Source: Isoetes taiwanensis
Taxonomy: Eukaryota > Streptophyta > Lycopodiopsida > Isoetales > Isoetaceae
Length of the DNA: 64,000 bases
NCBI GenBank assembly: GCA_021234155.1
Contig: JAJEKV010000758.1
Span: forward strand, 1 to 64,000
Direction: 5' to 3'
Of the stretch, positions 1 through 12,850 are shown piece by piece. A model generated the notes under the pieces. It saw only the letters and a program-made list of their open reading frames with translations. It was not told where the DNA came from and did no database searches. Each line of letters opens with the position of its first letter. Position 1 is the first letter of the stretch. The position numbers and the translations under genes were made by a program.

Positions 1-690
1 TCATTATGCTAACCACCTCGAGATACATGTACCTCCTGCCCTCCAAACAATTAGACGATGAGGCAACCTTTCAGAGCTTAAAGAAGTAGGCTTTACCTAC
101 CTATCCGCAGGAACAAGGAGGATACAAAACTCAAGTCCTCATGAAAGGAGCAGAGAGAACAGAAGGACGAGATGGCGGAGAGCAAAGAAAAAAGAATGAG
201 GAGGACTATGATGTAGACTTTGACTAATCGCGATATTAAAATTATCATTATTTATTACAATGAATCTTCAATATTGATGTACAACAAATTTATTAAAAAC
301 ATAACTTTTTTTTTTCCCTTTCTATTCCTCGGGTGCTTGTTTTTGTAATGCTTTCTACCGTTCATGCCTAAATTTTGCTATTTTATGATTTGTGTTTCAT
401 AAGTACAAAGTTGCCTAATAACGGGCCAAAATTGCATGAAAAAAATGCAAACCTCTAGAAATTCTTAACAACTATCAAAAAGTTTATTTTAGAAACTTGG
501 TGTTTTTTTAAAGGAATTTGAAATCCGGAGTGATGCAACACTCGCTTAATTTGCAATCGTTTATGATTATTATTATAGAAAACATTACAAACGAGAAAGC
601 CAAATGTAAATCATTATAGATTATTAAAAGCATCCACTCACACAAACAACAAACATACAAATGGTTTCCATCATCAGATAAGATGTTTTT
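1..690. other. No gene recognised; AT-rich flank
   Basis: The first 230 bases contain short open stretches in different plus-strand frames that end in an acidic tail (EEDYDVDFD), which could be the decayed end of a coding region. No domain is recognisable. The rest is AT-rich and shows no RNA gene or clear repeat. Confidence 0.3.
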
Positions 691-3450
691 CTACCGGGCG
701 AAGTCAGAAAGCCAAATAAAACTCAATGTACAAGTATATTCATTACAAAAATATAGTAATTTTTTCATTTCTTTACATGATTTACACAACTCAAAAATCA
801 GCAAAGTGGGTCACTCGGCTGATCACCATAATATTTTTGTCCATAGCGCTCATGATCGCTACTGGTCTTCCTGATCCACGCCTTTTGAGGCTCTGATAGT
901 TCCTAATCACATCCATCACAAGAATGGCAAACAGTGGATTCCGCCAAGACATGAACTTAGGATCGAAAGACAACCACCTATCCGCCTTCATACTTTCTCG
1001 GTCGATAACTCTTAGCTATGATTGTATTTTGGCGAAGTTATGATAGCACTTGTAGGCGGAGTCGCCTATGATCAAGATAGGTTGTGTTTTCCAAAGTCCC
1101 GAATTATTCATAAACCCCGCCCAAATTTTTCACCATAATAGGCTTCCCTTCAGGATGGCCGGATCGAGGTCTCCACATGCTCAACTTTTCGCTTCCCCAA
1201 AACAAACTTGAACTTCAAAACCGGAAGGCCGATAACACCAAGGACATTGACAATATTTTCTTTGCCATACAAGACCATATGGCCACCAACCCCCTCGCCT
1301 GTGCACCATTCAACAATTTCCTTTGCTCTAGGCCCTGGATACACGCATTTTATGGTCCGCTTTTTGCTTGGGATCCGCGAGGTGTAAGCTCGTGGACATC
1401 TTTATCGCGGTATACCGCAGCCTAATACCCATTGACGCCAAATATTACAAGCTTAGGGGACCATCCGATCCCGCTTGAGTTTGGCTCTGACCAGATTTCC
1501 CTTGATCGGATCCATATGGATCATTATTTTTCAGTCCTTTCTTGTCATGGCTAAAGGTCTTGCTCTTGATTGCTTTTTGTTGAATGCAATGTCCGCCTCG
1601 TGATGTGAACCGCCACTAGATATTATCAAAGATCCGGAGTCGCTTGACATCGATGTCCCCTCAAAATGATGAGAGACGCCGATAGGAACGAGTTTTCTCC
1701 TCGTGAGTCGAGAATGGAAAAGTTAAAAGTCCGAAGGTTTTCGACTTTGAAAGTAAACAACACCGAGAGCAAAGTGAACTCACCTCAATCTCGCATTCTC
1801 AAGAATTTGATCCGCAAAAGATTTGATCTCTAAACCTCGACATGGTCATCTCCGCTATGTTTCTCCCCCCGGTCGCCGTTTGTCTTCGCCATCATCGCCC
1901 CATCGCCTTTTCCAAAACTTCCCGCCTTTGAAATGCTCATGAAGCGTATCCAGATATGACCGAAATGGTTTCAACCATGTCCTTATTCCCAACCACTGGA
2001 TATTGGTTTCATTCCATACAAAGATAGCCCCCGAGAGAATGTGCCATTCATGTACCACTCACATACAATATGATCCTTCCTCACCAAGTCGGGTTATGAA
2101 GTACTTGATAACTCTTTGGCCGGATAGGAATTCTATGTATTGACCCGGCCGCACCATCATTGCTGACTTTGTCCATCGATGGCAACATCCTCCATAATCG
2201 CCTGTGGTTCCATCATTTTGAGAAATCATGAACTTGTCGAGATAATGATGTTCGCTAGACCACCACTTGTCCAGCCCACACACCGATCTTGAAACCAAAA
2301 CCAAAACTATATTGCAAAGCTTGTGCCTTCGGCAAGCCAAGTCTACACTCATGTTCAAGTTCGTGATATGGAGTACAAGATCTTGTTGGTGAAGTTAATA
2401 TCACCGCCCATTGGGAGACAAATAGCTTGTCCGATTGTCTCGCATGCAAAAGACAAGGAAACTAAAAGTATCCGGTTCTGGCCATGTCCGTACACGCCTT
2501 TGTACCAACGTTTCTATGTCAGCCTTTGTCATAAAAAAAGGGTGGGTCTTTGATCATATTGATGGCAAATAGGTGCCACGGGCCCAAAAGGCCTGGGCAC
2601 CACCAAATCCCTTGTGTCCCAATGTTACCGAATGGAGGGGAGCTTATCATCGGTCTTAAATGGGAACTAATTCGAATCCAAGCTTCCTCTTCGAATTGCC
2701 ATAGCACGCTCAGTGGAAGGGAAGGGTTTTGACGCTACGCTTTTAGCTTGATGTTGATGTAGGGTTGACATAGACGTCTGTTCCTCCTTCATGTCTTCTC
2801 ATCAAGGGCAGCCTTTTCCTTGTAATAATCAAAGTCATGGTATTCATTGGAAGCAACATTGTGATAAACTCCGTGATGCCTTCTTCCAACGCGACATCAC
2901 CGCCTTTTTAGGATCTGGGGGCATAACTTTTTATGCCCCGCATTTTTGAGCTTCTGTTTTCCTAGCAGGATTGTTCCATCCAGATTCTCGCCTCGTGACG
3001 CCGCTTCCTTTGTCGGCCGCCCCAGATCCTTTTCATAAATTCGTTCGTCGAATAACTTTGGTCCTACCGCATGGAATTCTCCATTGTTGTCCTTCGCCTT
3101 TGCCTCTTGTCCATTGAGCCCATATTCAGCCCATTTCTCCTGCACCACTTCTATAAGAATGAGGTCATATTGGTCCGAGAGAGACTCCCCGCCTCTTTCT
3201 TGGTGTTCTTCTTTTCTTTTCCTCTTCATCCTCCCCCTCATCATCCGGGCCTCCAGCCAGTAACATATCCGCAGAGTTTCTCAAAGGTCTTCCACTTATC
3301 CCCGAGGGAGCCCCGCTTCCTTTGTGCCGAGGACAACCCAATGCTTTCCACCGCTGCCGAGCGGCGCGATCCGTCGATATGGGTCCTATTCAAGAATGTC
3401 CCAATGTTAAAAGCATGAAAGTATCTTACTAACACCGGCGCAAACACTCA
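690..3450 (-). pseudogene. Decayed multi-exon coding region, unassigned
   Basis: Reading the minus strand from high to low coordinates, a chain of protein-like segments appears in alternating frames. A basic segment at 3447-3241 contains KRGSLGDKWKTFEKLC. A charged segment follows at 3244-2897, then one at 2707-2519 with GNIGTQGIWWCPGLLGPW. A segment at 2358-1855 includes NETNIQWLGIRTWLKPF. Further segments lie at 1344-1150 (IVEWCTGEG, VLYG) and 991-791 (WLSFDPKFMSWRNPLFAILV). Stops and frame changes separate them. A plausible GT donor lies after 1784, and the following non-coding stretch carries the motif ATTCTCGACTC. The WCTGEG/VLYG segment faintly resembles amino-methyltransferase proteins, but I cannot assign the family. 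It might be a relative of the gene at 42-45 kb. Confidence 0.3.
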
Positions 3451-6290
3451 ACAAGGAGGATGGAGCCACCGCGAGTCGAGAATATCCATTAAGGAGAGTG
3501 AGAAAACATAGGGAGAGTCCATGAATAAAGCATCGCTGGCATTCCTGGGGCTTTATTTCCATGCCTCTTCACGATGCAACTTAGGATATAAACTGTTTAT
3601 TATTGTCTAAGAGGCAGGAAAGAAAGATTGGGAAGGCTCGATGTTTTGCTCTTCTACCCATTAATCTCCAATGTTCTCTATTATCTCGTTTCAACTCTCA
3701 AGCGAAGTCGAGAAAGTGAGAGGAGCACAAGTAAGGAGAAGATTCACTTTTCTCGACTCGCTGAAGTCGAGAATACCCTGAGAGAGGAGAGAACATAGCA
3801 CGCAGAGTGAAGGCGAGTGAAAGCACCATTCCCAAATTCCCGCCATGCCTTCTTCCATGCAACCAGAATAGAAACTAGTTTACATTGCCCAAGAACGAAG
3901 AAAGGATGGGAAGGCTTTAGAATAGAAAATCAATGCTTTATACGTCTTAAGAAAGTCCCTTTGGCGGAGAAGAAAATCTTTGCAGGAAAGCTCCGCGAGG
4001 AAACCCCAGCGTTGAAAACGGAAATGTTAGGATGTTAGGGCTTTCGATCATGAAAGTCGAGAAACCTTTAACCGTAGATGCTTATTTACCTTATGTAGCC
4101 GGCACTCGCCGCGCTGTGTTCGCAGCATAGCCGGGCCCGCCTCCGCTGTCGGGCGCTCACGAAAGAACTCGCACTCGCTGGCATATCCGTTTCTTGATCC
4201 TTTACAAGACCTCCTTCTCTCTCGCTCGCAATACTTACACGCCTCTCGACGTCACTGGCCTACAACCCCGTAACCGTCTTTCCTTCGTGTCTTCTCGCAT
4301 TTGAAATAACAACTCACCGGCCGATTCGAAGGTATGACACCGTGCATTGATCTGCAGATGTCGCACTATCAAGCCTGTAATCTCCAAGATGTGTGCCGGA
4401 TTAAATTCCCTGCGGGTTGAACAAGACAGATCTCCTGCAAACTTTCGTGCGTCACTGGCCCAAAGAAGTTAGCCTGTGATATTCCTAATGGATACCGAAA
4501 CAGCCGCTTCCATTTTCTCAGGTTCTCTGTGAAATCCTCGATCTGCTTCATCCGATCCATTAATGGGGAGTTGAATTCATATTCGTCTGCTTATCATCCG
4601 ATTCCTCCCGGTGGTGTCATCTGCTTCCATCCGGATTCCTGTCCGAGTTTTTCTTTATGAACCACAACTTCCTATTAATCGCCAGAGTGTTGTAGAGTCT
4701 TCAAGACACCGACGGAAGCTCCCCATGTTGAAGAGCTTTTTCCTCACTCGAAATCTCCATTCCAAGCTCCCCGGATGTTAGGGTTCCACCCTTCTTCATC
4801 CCTTCCCATCCTTCCACCCAAGGTTCTCGGGTTTATACTGCTCTTTGTTCTGTGGCCCCGACTTGCTCATTGAAGAGTGAGAATAATTTGATACCGATAA
4901 TTTCTTCGTGTGGTAGAACTCTACCCTTCTAGCAGTCTTCCACATACATTGTTAGATGCTTCGGACCGCGCTAGAGACCCGAGAGCACAACACCAACTTC
5001 TTGTAATTTATCCCTGAGCTCTCTTATCCCTTTGTGGAGAAAGAGATCTTTCTCCTTCCCACTTGTTGATACCCTCGATATACCACCAAGAATCAAGCAT
5101 CGCGGTCAAGAAGCTCGGGTTTCAATCCCTCGATGACTAAGAACGTGAGTTCGGCATAATGATCACTAGCGACTACGGTGAATGCCGCAAAGACCAAAGG
5201 ATGGATCAAGTTGTATTCCGGGACCAAAGAAAACCTCAAAGCTCATCCTGAGCGCCCGACTTTTTTTCTCTTCACGCCGCTAGAACCAAAGATCCGCCTC
5301 CTCGCAGACCCGCTTCTTTGGTCGGAGTCGCCATGTATGTATGCCCCCAAGATCTTCTTCCCCGCTTCGAAGTCCCCTCAGAATTAAGCCTCTTCCGCAC
5401 CTTTGAGGTTTTAGGATCTAAGACGTTAAAAGGCTTTCCGCATGTTCTTAAATTTGAATTTAAGGACATACATTCATTTAAGAAAAAAGGCTAAGGGTAC
5501 AAGATTAGGTTTTAGCTTGCCCAAACACCATTTCAAATTGAATCACATCCGTGGATTAGTGAGTTTAAAGGTAGCTTATCTTCATCACAAGATTGGACGA
5601 CTTTGAGTTGGGAGGCTTAGCACGACCGTAGTTTTACTCCTAATGGGCTATTACCCTCAGAAGTTCTGCTTCACTTTTATGTCTTTATTGTCTTAGTTGA
5701 TTTGATCGATGAGCACCTGAGCTAAGGTAGCAGTGAGAGGAGCCGCCATAACACGGAACTCTACCGCAGTCAGCCATGGAAGGGGATACACGAGAATCGC
5801 ATTGATACAAGTATTAGATGCTAATGCACTTTGATGAGACCGATTTAAGAAGCAAAGACTCTCTGAGGTCATGGATCCGCGGATACATGGCCCAAGGAAT
5901 TACCGCTAAAGAGGTGAGTTTCGTAGATGCCCTCGTGTTATTTTTGGGTAGAACATGCCGTCCCTCAGTTTAGATCATGGAATCGCTTCATAAGCTCGAC
6001 GGATTTATTGTTTCCTTGTCCAAAGATTTTTCAGCTTCAGAGATGATTTACTAGGTTGAGAGATGCTCGGCACGTAAAAACAATGGACCGTGGGTAAACG
6101 CGAATGGGCCTGTTCTCGTCATGGAATGTTCGCAGTTAACCAGCTTAATGCTTTAGGTGTATTTTTTTCTTGATTGTTTTCCCTTTCGCCTAGGAAGCAT
6201 AAAAATCCAAGGCATCCGTTAGGGTGCATTTCAGTTGGGTATAGACTGTGCTAGGTCTAAGGCCCCGAGATGCGATTCAATGCATCCTCC
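3450..6290. other. No gene recognised; recurrent short motif
   Basis: No coding region stands out on either strand. The stretch holds several copies of GTCGAGAA or its complement, for example near 3477, 3707, 3765 and 4047. There is also a GC-rich patch at about 4100-4180. The short open frames here have no family resemblance and look incidental. Confidence 0.4.
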
Positions 6291-7470
6291 CGTGGTTGCA
6301 GCGGAGAGGTTTCCATCTGCCGGAATCCACTCCTCGCATTATTCGAGGAAGATGGTAATCAAGGAGAGTGGCTCAAAGGAGGCACTAGAGGACTAAAAAC
6401 AGGAGAATACAATCATTGGTTGTTTCAGTTCAATATTGAAAGATCCAAAAAAGTCCTAGTGAAATACTCCTAGACTATCGGTGAAAGGCATTCTCAACTC
6501 GAAGTCGAGTATGCATAACATTTCCTTTGTGGTTAGTTGTAGAGGCCCGTGTTTTGTGTCAGGGGCAGAGCTAGGGCCACCTCTTCGCAATATTCGAGCA
6601 AGATAGTTCAAAGGAGAGTGGGTCGCATCAAGCTTGCAGGCACCGGAGAATGCACCTGAGCGGGTATTGCTATGTGTGAGGCCGGTCCTCTCGATGGTGA
6701 TAGAGGCAGAGCACTTGAGGAAGCCGCCTTCAGTTATCGTTTTGTTAGCGGCATTCTCACTCGGGCGGAGCCGAGAATGCATGCTAAGCCTCGCGGGCTC
6801 TCGTGGTTGTTGCAGAGGTTTCACTCTGGGCCCAGCCCCTCCCCTTCGCAATATTCCGACGAAGATGGTTCGGTGAGAGTGGCCTGATCGGTCGAGGCCA
6901 CCGTGACCATACATGTGGAGAATTGGTTATTATGATTCCTCGAATTTTGCTAGCCCAGAGAATGCAAGTGTTGGCTTTCTCACTGCATTCTCGACTCGCA
7001 CAGCAGGCATTCTCGACCGGCGAGAATGCAACGCGCTAAAGCTCGCGGTTTTCCCCGCAGTTAGTTGTAGAGGTTTCCACCTAGTCCGAGCTCATCCCCT
7101 TCGGCAATATTCGGACGTAAGATGGTTCGGCGAGATCGTCTCGACCGGTAGAGGCCACCGCACTACGGCCACGTGAGAATTGGTCGGGAAGCAGTGATTC
7201 GACTTTACGGTCGAGAATGCAAGTGTTGGCTTCCCTATTCGCTTCTAATTTAAGTCGAATGCCTTAGCCATTGAGAACTTTATATAAGACACATGGAGTG
7301 CGGTCGGAAGAAAGGCATTCCCCTCGACTCACAGTCGAGAATGCGCATTGCAGAGCCAAATAAATACCCCTTGTGGTTCGTCGAGACCGCAGATAGCCAA
7401 AGCCACTCCTTCGCCAAATATCCGAAAGCAAGATAGTTTGAAGAGAGTGGCTAAGACTGTCACAGTGCAT
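6290..7470. repeat. Diverged tandem array, about 250-310 bp units
   Basis: A recognisable core of the type CTTCGCAATATTCG, followed by AAGATGG or AAGATAG and then GAGAGTGG, recurs at about 6333, 6583, 6844, 7099 and 7409. Each core is preceded by a block of the type GTGGTT...AGAGGTTTCCA. The spacings are about 250, 261, 255 and 310 bases. Between cores the phrase GAGAATGCAAGTGTTGGCTT occurs twice (about 6959 and 7211). The copies differ by many substitutions, so this is an old array. The open frames crossing it on both strands are by-products of the repeat. Confidence 0.6.
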
Positions 7471-8700
7471 TGGCTAGGTATGACATTCTCAATTGGCGTG
7501 TGTGAGAATGCAAGAATGGCCTGCGAGGTTAAGACTTTCTTTGGTGGGAAAGCAGTTGGTATCTTTGGAACCCACCAAAATTTTCGACGCTGACGCCGAT
7601 CGGGAATCGAATCCCTCAACCAGCCAACAATCCAGAGGTACACTCTATGTTCTCGCCATCGAAAGTCGAGACATTCGACTCGCGAGTCGAGAATAAGGCC
7701 CGTGACTTCGGATTGTTGGCAGCCGAGGATTCCCCCGCCAACGAGAAAGCCGGTTCCTTCTGCGACCTCTCCCCGCAAAGGAGGATATGTGCGGAGTGAA
7801 ATTTTCAATCAGAAGGCAATTTTAAGTTTCAGGAAGCAATTTCATGCATAGTTATGTTCTTTATGAATCATAGGCTAATGGTTTATGGTGATTTCTTCAT
7901 CGCTATGCAATACTTTTCCTATCTCTCAGATTCCTAAGTCGGGTGTTTGCCACTACTATAGCATCTAAGAACACCGATGCATGTACAAGGTATTCAAGTA
8001 AACAATAACTAAAAACACAAGAAAGCACAAACGTAAAAGCAAATCAAAAGGAAAGCAAGTTGAACCGCTTTTTGAAACATCGTAATAAAATGAGAAAATA
8101 TTAAGAAAAAAAATAACGGGAGATTTGTTGGATGAGGAGGGAAGCAGAGTTCGATTCCATTTTGCTACGTGCTTTGCAAAGCGAGAGTAAGGATTTGTCG
8201 GCTGAAAAATGTATCGTGGTATATAAAGAGGCTCTAAAAAAATAATAGGAGCAAAGACAAAGAGTAAAGGAATTGCAAAAAACTATAAACAAGCAAGATA
8301 AGAATATAAAAACTTACGTAAAAAGGGTTCTCACTTTCTTCTTAGGATGTACTTTCCGCTGGCTAACTCAAATTGAGCCAAAACGCCGTCGCTTAGATGC
8401 GTCGGGCGATCCGGCCGACACTTGTAGTCATAAGATTGCTTCGAAATGCGGAGTCGATCGACGCCAAGGCGGAAGGGAACAGCGGATGAGAGTAGGAACA
8501 GGGAAGAGAAAGAGGAATAGAAGGAATAGGGGTCGGAGAAGAGAAAGAGGGTGCGCTATTTTTGTCGCGGCCGAACCCTCACGTCGAAAAGGTGGCATTT
8601 ATGACATCCCAGAGTCACGATGTGGCATGCCATCCGTGACCGGATTACCGGCGTTACAGCCGATGTCACGACGGAAGGGCCACGCCAAGACTGGCCATGA
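7470..8700. other. No gene recognised
   Basis: Several copies of the AGTCGAGAAT motif occur up to 7692, including a palindromic arrangement at about 7674-7692. The 160-codon plus-strand frame starting at 8273 is rich in basic residues and resembles nothing I know. A TATA-like TATATAAA occurs at about 8220, with no gene that I can tie to it. Confidence 0.35.
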
Positions 8701-8703
8701 ATT

Positions 8704-8945
8704 GGGAACCCTATGTTTTAATGGTTATAATGTTAATGGTTTTAATGCTTTGTAGTGGTTAATGTTAAATGTTTTAATGTTAAATGTTAATGTTAAATGT
8801 TTTAATGTTTTTAATGGCTAGCCAAGATTTCAATGGTTTTAATGTTAGCCAAGATTTCAATGGTTTTAATGGTTGTATGGTTTCTAATGGTTATATGGCT
8901 ATAGTGCTCTTTCATATATGGTTGTATATGGTTTTAATGTGTGCT
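8704..8945. repeat. Low-complexity AATGTT/TTTTAATG tract
   Basis: The sequence is built from irregular repeats of AATGTT, TTTTAATGG and TTAAATG. Two copies of a GCCAAGATTTCAATGGTTTT phrase occur at about 8820 and 8846. It directly precedes the DUF7869-type remnant. Translation across it gives only MLM/NGFN-type low-complexity peptide. Confidence 0.7.
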
Positions 8946-8959
8946 CTTTCATTCGTGGG

Positions 8960-11880
8960 AGCATGTGAGATGAGCAAAATGGAGCCAAGGAAGCCCACAT
9001 TGGGCATTGCCCTAGGCTCCAATGGAGGAAGATGGGTTGCTTGTTGTTGCACCCTTGCAATGAGGCGGTATTTGCAAGAGGGCATCATAACTGCGGTTGA
9101 TCCTTTTGATAGTGTGAATGATGAAAGGTGGGGAGATGATCATCTTGAGTTGGCATTGTGGAAGCTTCTTATCCAAGTTGATACAATCATGTCCCGTGGA
9201 AGCTCTAGTGATTGCATTATGCGCCTCGGGTTGTTGGAGTCCCAAACTTAGTTGAGATGGCCAATCAGATATATTACACACAAGAATGGTGATAGTCCGG
9301 AATGCCCTAATCTTGAACTATACCCCAAGGCCCAACCCAAGGCCATGTGGAAGATTTGGTGGTCGATGAGCATCCTTTGATCACAAGGAAGAGACGCTAT
9401 GTTTTTCATAAGAGGCCTTCAAGGGTGCCCAAGAGGCCTAGAAGTGACAAATATTTAGAGAGGATGGAAAGTATGGCCCCAACCAAAGAAAACCTAGAGG
9501 CAATTAGGGACAAGAGTGTTGCAACCCTAGATTGCACAATGGCAAGACAAAGGTGGATGACCTCGTGAGATAAGGTCCCAATACATTGGATGACTTCAAA
9601 AAAGATAGGATTAATTTCATCTACTCCCTTGTGTAGGAATTCCAGCTATGATGAAACCATGTGAAGGCTACTATATCAATTGAGGGGCATGAAGGTATGT
9701 ATGAGAGCATTGAGATGGATTCTGGGGTGAGCAAGTCTTCATTCTTTCTGAATCGGAGCTGGTTAGAAAAGGGCACGGGCTTTGTTCCAACATGGCAATG
9801 CACTCACTTTGAAACCTAGAGCAAATACTCTCAAGGCCATTGCACTCTTCGAGAGCTTTGTGAGATACATGTCTCAATCTATGCCCCACAAGTCGAAGCA
9901 GAACGAGCACTGGTGTGCGAGTGGTGCAAAGGGTGTTGCCACAACACTATATCCAAAAGGAGTGCCTTAAAGAAGTCAACTCCATCCTAGAAACCACCGA
10001 GGTAGGCCTCTTTCTCAATCACATTTCAAAGACAAGTTATGGAGCACTCACTTCGGGGACGTGAGTGTCCCAAACACATGCCATTCTCAAAGTGCAACAC
10101 TTGCATTCAACTCAAGGATACACTTGCATCAACCGCAATAGAGAAAGAAAGAATGGCAATAGGAGCAATTTGCGGATCACCAAAGGGACCAAATATCATG
10201 TAGACCGGTTGTATTCATAAAGTGGAGAACATTTTTCGAGATGCAAATGGACAAATTTTTGTGTATAATTCATGATAAGATGGACCAACACAAGACTTTC
10301 TTGCCAAAGCTAGATCCTTTACCCAAGCGTTGTCAAACGACAAACAGGATGAAAGTAAAGTCCGGCGGTTGTCTTAACACATGGTCATGGAACCGAACAT
10401 ATGGTCATTTTGTGCTTGATCTATGGAAGGATGATCCAAACTTCCATGTGAGCTCTATTTTCAAGTGCTTGAGAACACTAGAGAAAGGATCGATAGAAGG
10501 GAGGAGGTATTCCCTTCAAAGACCCATTTTTGAGGCTTTGATGGATGATCAACCGCTTTGTTACCGAAGGTAGATAAAAAAGCTCACATCTAAGGTGTCT
10601 AGTGAATCAAGGAGGACTTGGGATGATTTCCCCTTACTTGAGAAACCATTGCCTGAGGAGCTATGTGTTCAATTGGACAACTGTTGGAAAGAAAACAAGA
10701 ATAGATGGATGTTTGGGGCAATGTCATACTTGACAGCAGTGGGAGTATTCAAAGTTGTGAAAGTGGGATTCATGATGGTTGGGCATACGCATGATGATAT
10801 AGATGGATTCTTTGGAACTTTCTCCACCAAGCTCAAGAGAGAAAACGTGACTAGTCTCCCTGAACTAATGGATGTGTTTGAGAGCTGCATTGACCCCAAC
10901 CCAATGGCTTTCTTGATGGATGATGTTGCAGATTGGAAATCATTTGTCGAGGGATACTTGCTAGATGGTAAGGACCAGTTGACAGGACACACAAAGCCAC
11001 TTCAGTTCAAGTTTTGGGTTAGGGATGGAATACCAATCATGCAATATAAGTGGAGACCAGGTGACAAGTTGTGGATGCCTGTACAAGGAATCGAGTTGTG
11101 GCAACGGGGTGTGCTGGGTGAAGTTCTAATTCCTAAAGGGCAGTAAAACCACTACCTCCCTTCAAGACTGTCAAAGACTCTAGCCAACTAGTGAAGGGCA
11201 TCAAGGATTACATAACGCACTGGGATGATGTTCGAAATGGAAAGCACATCTCCACTCTTAAGAAAAATCAAATGGACTCCCTAATTAAGTACTGGGAGAA
11301 AGTTGTGACATGCTTAGAAGTTGAACAACCATGTGGGGAGTGAGCTAAGAGACTGGTTCTTGCCATAGTCAAGATGGGAGGGTTCTCAAGGAGCAAGCAC
11401 ATCTAAGAATGTTCACTTGGGTCCCAACAGGGTTCCAAGTGGTTTGTGGGAAGTAAGGCCTCAAAGCCGAAGTGGTTTGATCTTCCCGAGTGGGGATCCC
11501 TTTGAGGACATCAAGGAAGGATACTTTGTGCTAGTAAGGCCGGCGATGATGAGGATTGTCCAATATGGTTGGGGGTGGCACTCTCCTCGATGTAACCACC
11601 ACTATGCCCCGATGGAGAGGAGTTGCGCCCGTGATTCCAAATTCAATATTGGGAGCCCATTGGGAGACACAAGAAGGGCAACTTGAAGGAGCACACCGAC
11701 CGGGGGAGAAGAAGTGGAGGGCAAATCATGCCTGATCCTCAAAGGAGGGATTGGTGGAGTGTGTGGTATGGTCATATCCAAGTTCCCAAAAGTCATATGC
11801 AAAGGACAACACACACAAGATCCCAAAAGGGAGATGGACAAAGCCATGAGCAACCTCCATGCTATATCATTGTATGAGGG
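8960..11880 (+). pseudogene. DUF7869-type transposase-like gene remnant
   Basis: Several plus-strand pieces line up in the order of DUF7869-containing proteins, which are found in mosses, ferns and some invertebrates and are usually treated as transposon-derived. At 9782-9970 a helical stretch ends in MSQSMPHKSK. At about 10060-10180 there is a PFSKCNTCIQLKD cysteine motif. At 10241-10573 FLCIIHDKMDQHKT appears. At 10595-11146 an intact 183-codon frame carries the core: QLDNC (residues 26-30), ENKNRW and GHTHDDID (residues 63-70), FFGTFSTKL. Residues in QLDNC and GHTHDDID are the likely metal ligands if this is a DDE-type enzyme. A weaker C-terminal part (PQRRDWW, VPKSH) runs to about 11860. 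Frameshifts and stops separate the pieces, so it is inactive. The plain frame at 8970-9251 may be its N-terminus. Confidence 0.65.
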
Positions 11881-11889
11881 TAGATAATA

Positions 11890-12820
11890 TTGAGAAGCTT
11901 GAAAACTTTCTCAACTAGTGGTTTGTAAAATATATGAGGAAAAGAAGTAACCCAATTCTTTGTGTGTTATGTGTAATTCTATTCAAGCAATCAATTCAGA
12001 AATTTTTTTTATGGAGTGTGAGTCCCATTTTCAGTCCGAGCCCCAAAATTCAAGATTTGTCCCACTTTAATTAAATACGACTTTTAGCTGGAAAATAGGC
12101 ATTCTAACAACCGGAACCAATCGTACAATAGCCATCAACATCGATACAGAAATATGGACATCGGATGCCATCTTAAGTGGGATCGTGGGCTATTTGCAGT
12201 CTTGGGAAGGAAAAAAACCTAACCCTAAATGTGTATAATAGAGAAACTATTTCAGAGAAAGAAGAAACCTAACCCTCAACTATCAAGAAATGCAGGGTCT
12301 AATATTCAATTTGAGACCACCTTAGAACCATAAGAAAATTTGCACATGGGATTCGAATAAGGAGGAACATTGGAATAGAGCCTATCAGTTGAATACTTGA
12401 AAAAGTGGCTAGTATATCCAAGGATACATTACAGGAACCATTTCGTGACAAAGGATCAGGATAAACACTGACTCCGGTTGAGAACTTTTAAGGAAGGTAT
12501 TAGGAGACAAAACTTAGTCTAGAATGAATATGACCTTTAGGCTTTATCACGAAATTAAGAAACCAACAAATTAAGTAGTATGGGGAGTGAACTCTGGAAT
12601 ATTTTGGATACACAATGTGTAAATCCAATTTCATAGATAGAGGAAGTCTAGTTTGATAAAAGATCTAGTCAATAGTAATATGCAGACAAAAGGGCATAAA
12701 TATAAGGATCATATTGAACTTGGATTCATTTTACAATCAACGTGCAAACTTATGACCAAGGTTGAACTTAAACCGAAAAAAAAAATAAAAAAAAATTAAA
12801 GTAATCATATTGTAATATAT
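11890..12820. other. No gene recognised; AT-rich
   Basis: This AT-rich stretch ends in an A-rich run at about 12776-12798. I see no coding frame with family resemblance, no RNA gene and no clear long repeat. Confidence 0.4.
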
Positions 12821-12850
12821 ACTAGAAACTTGTGCCTGGCGATGTCGGGC
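12821..12850 (-). mobile_element. Helitron-like 3' terminus (degenerate)
   Basis: Read on the minus strand, an imperfect hairpin (GCCCGACATCGCCAGGC) is followed by a short spacer ACAAGTTT and then CTAG with a T after it. This is the layout of a Helitron 3' end (hairpin, spacer, CTRR, host T). Two hairpin positions are mismatched. The element would extend to higher coordinates. No 5' TC end or helicase is visible. Confidence 0.35.

Noticed and set aside
2323-2553. 76-codon plus-strand frame with PIGRQIACPIVSHAK
   Set aside because: It lies opposite the better-supported minus-strand remnant and could not be tied to a family.
7590-7630. T-arm-like sequence on the minus strand (GGGATTCGATTCCCG)
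   Set aside because: No acceptor stem, D-arm or anticodon arm can be placed around it.
8273-8755. 160-codon plus-strand frame with an arginine-rich stretch
   Set aside because: The composition is low-complexity, there is no domain, and its end runs into the AATGTT repeat tract.
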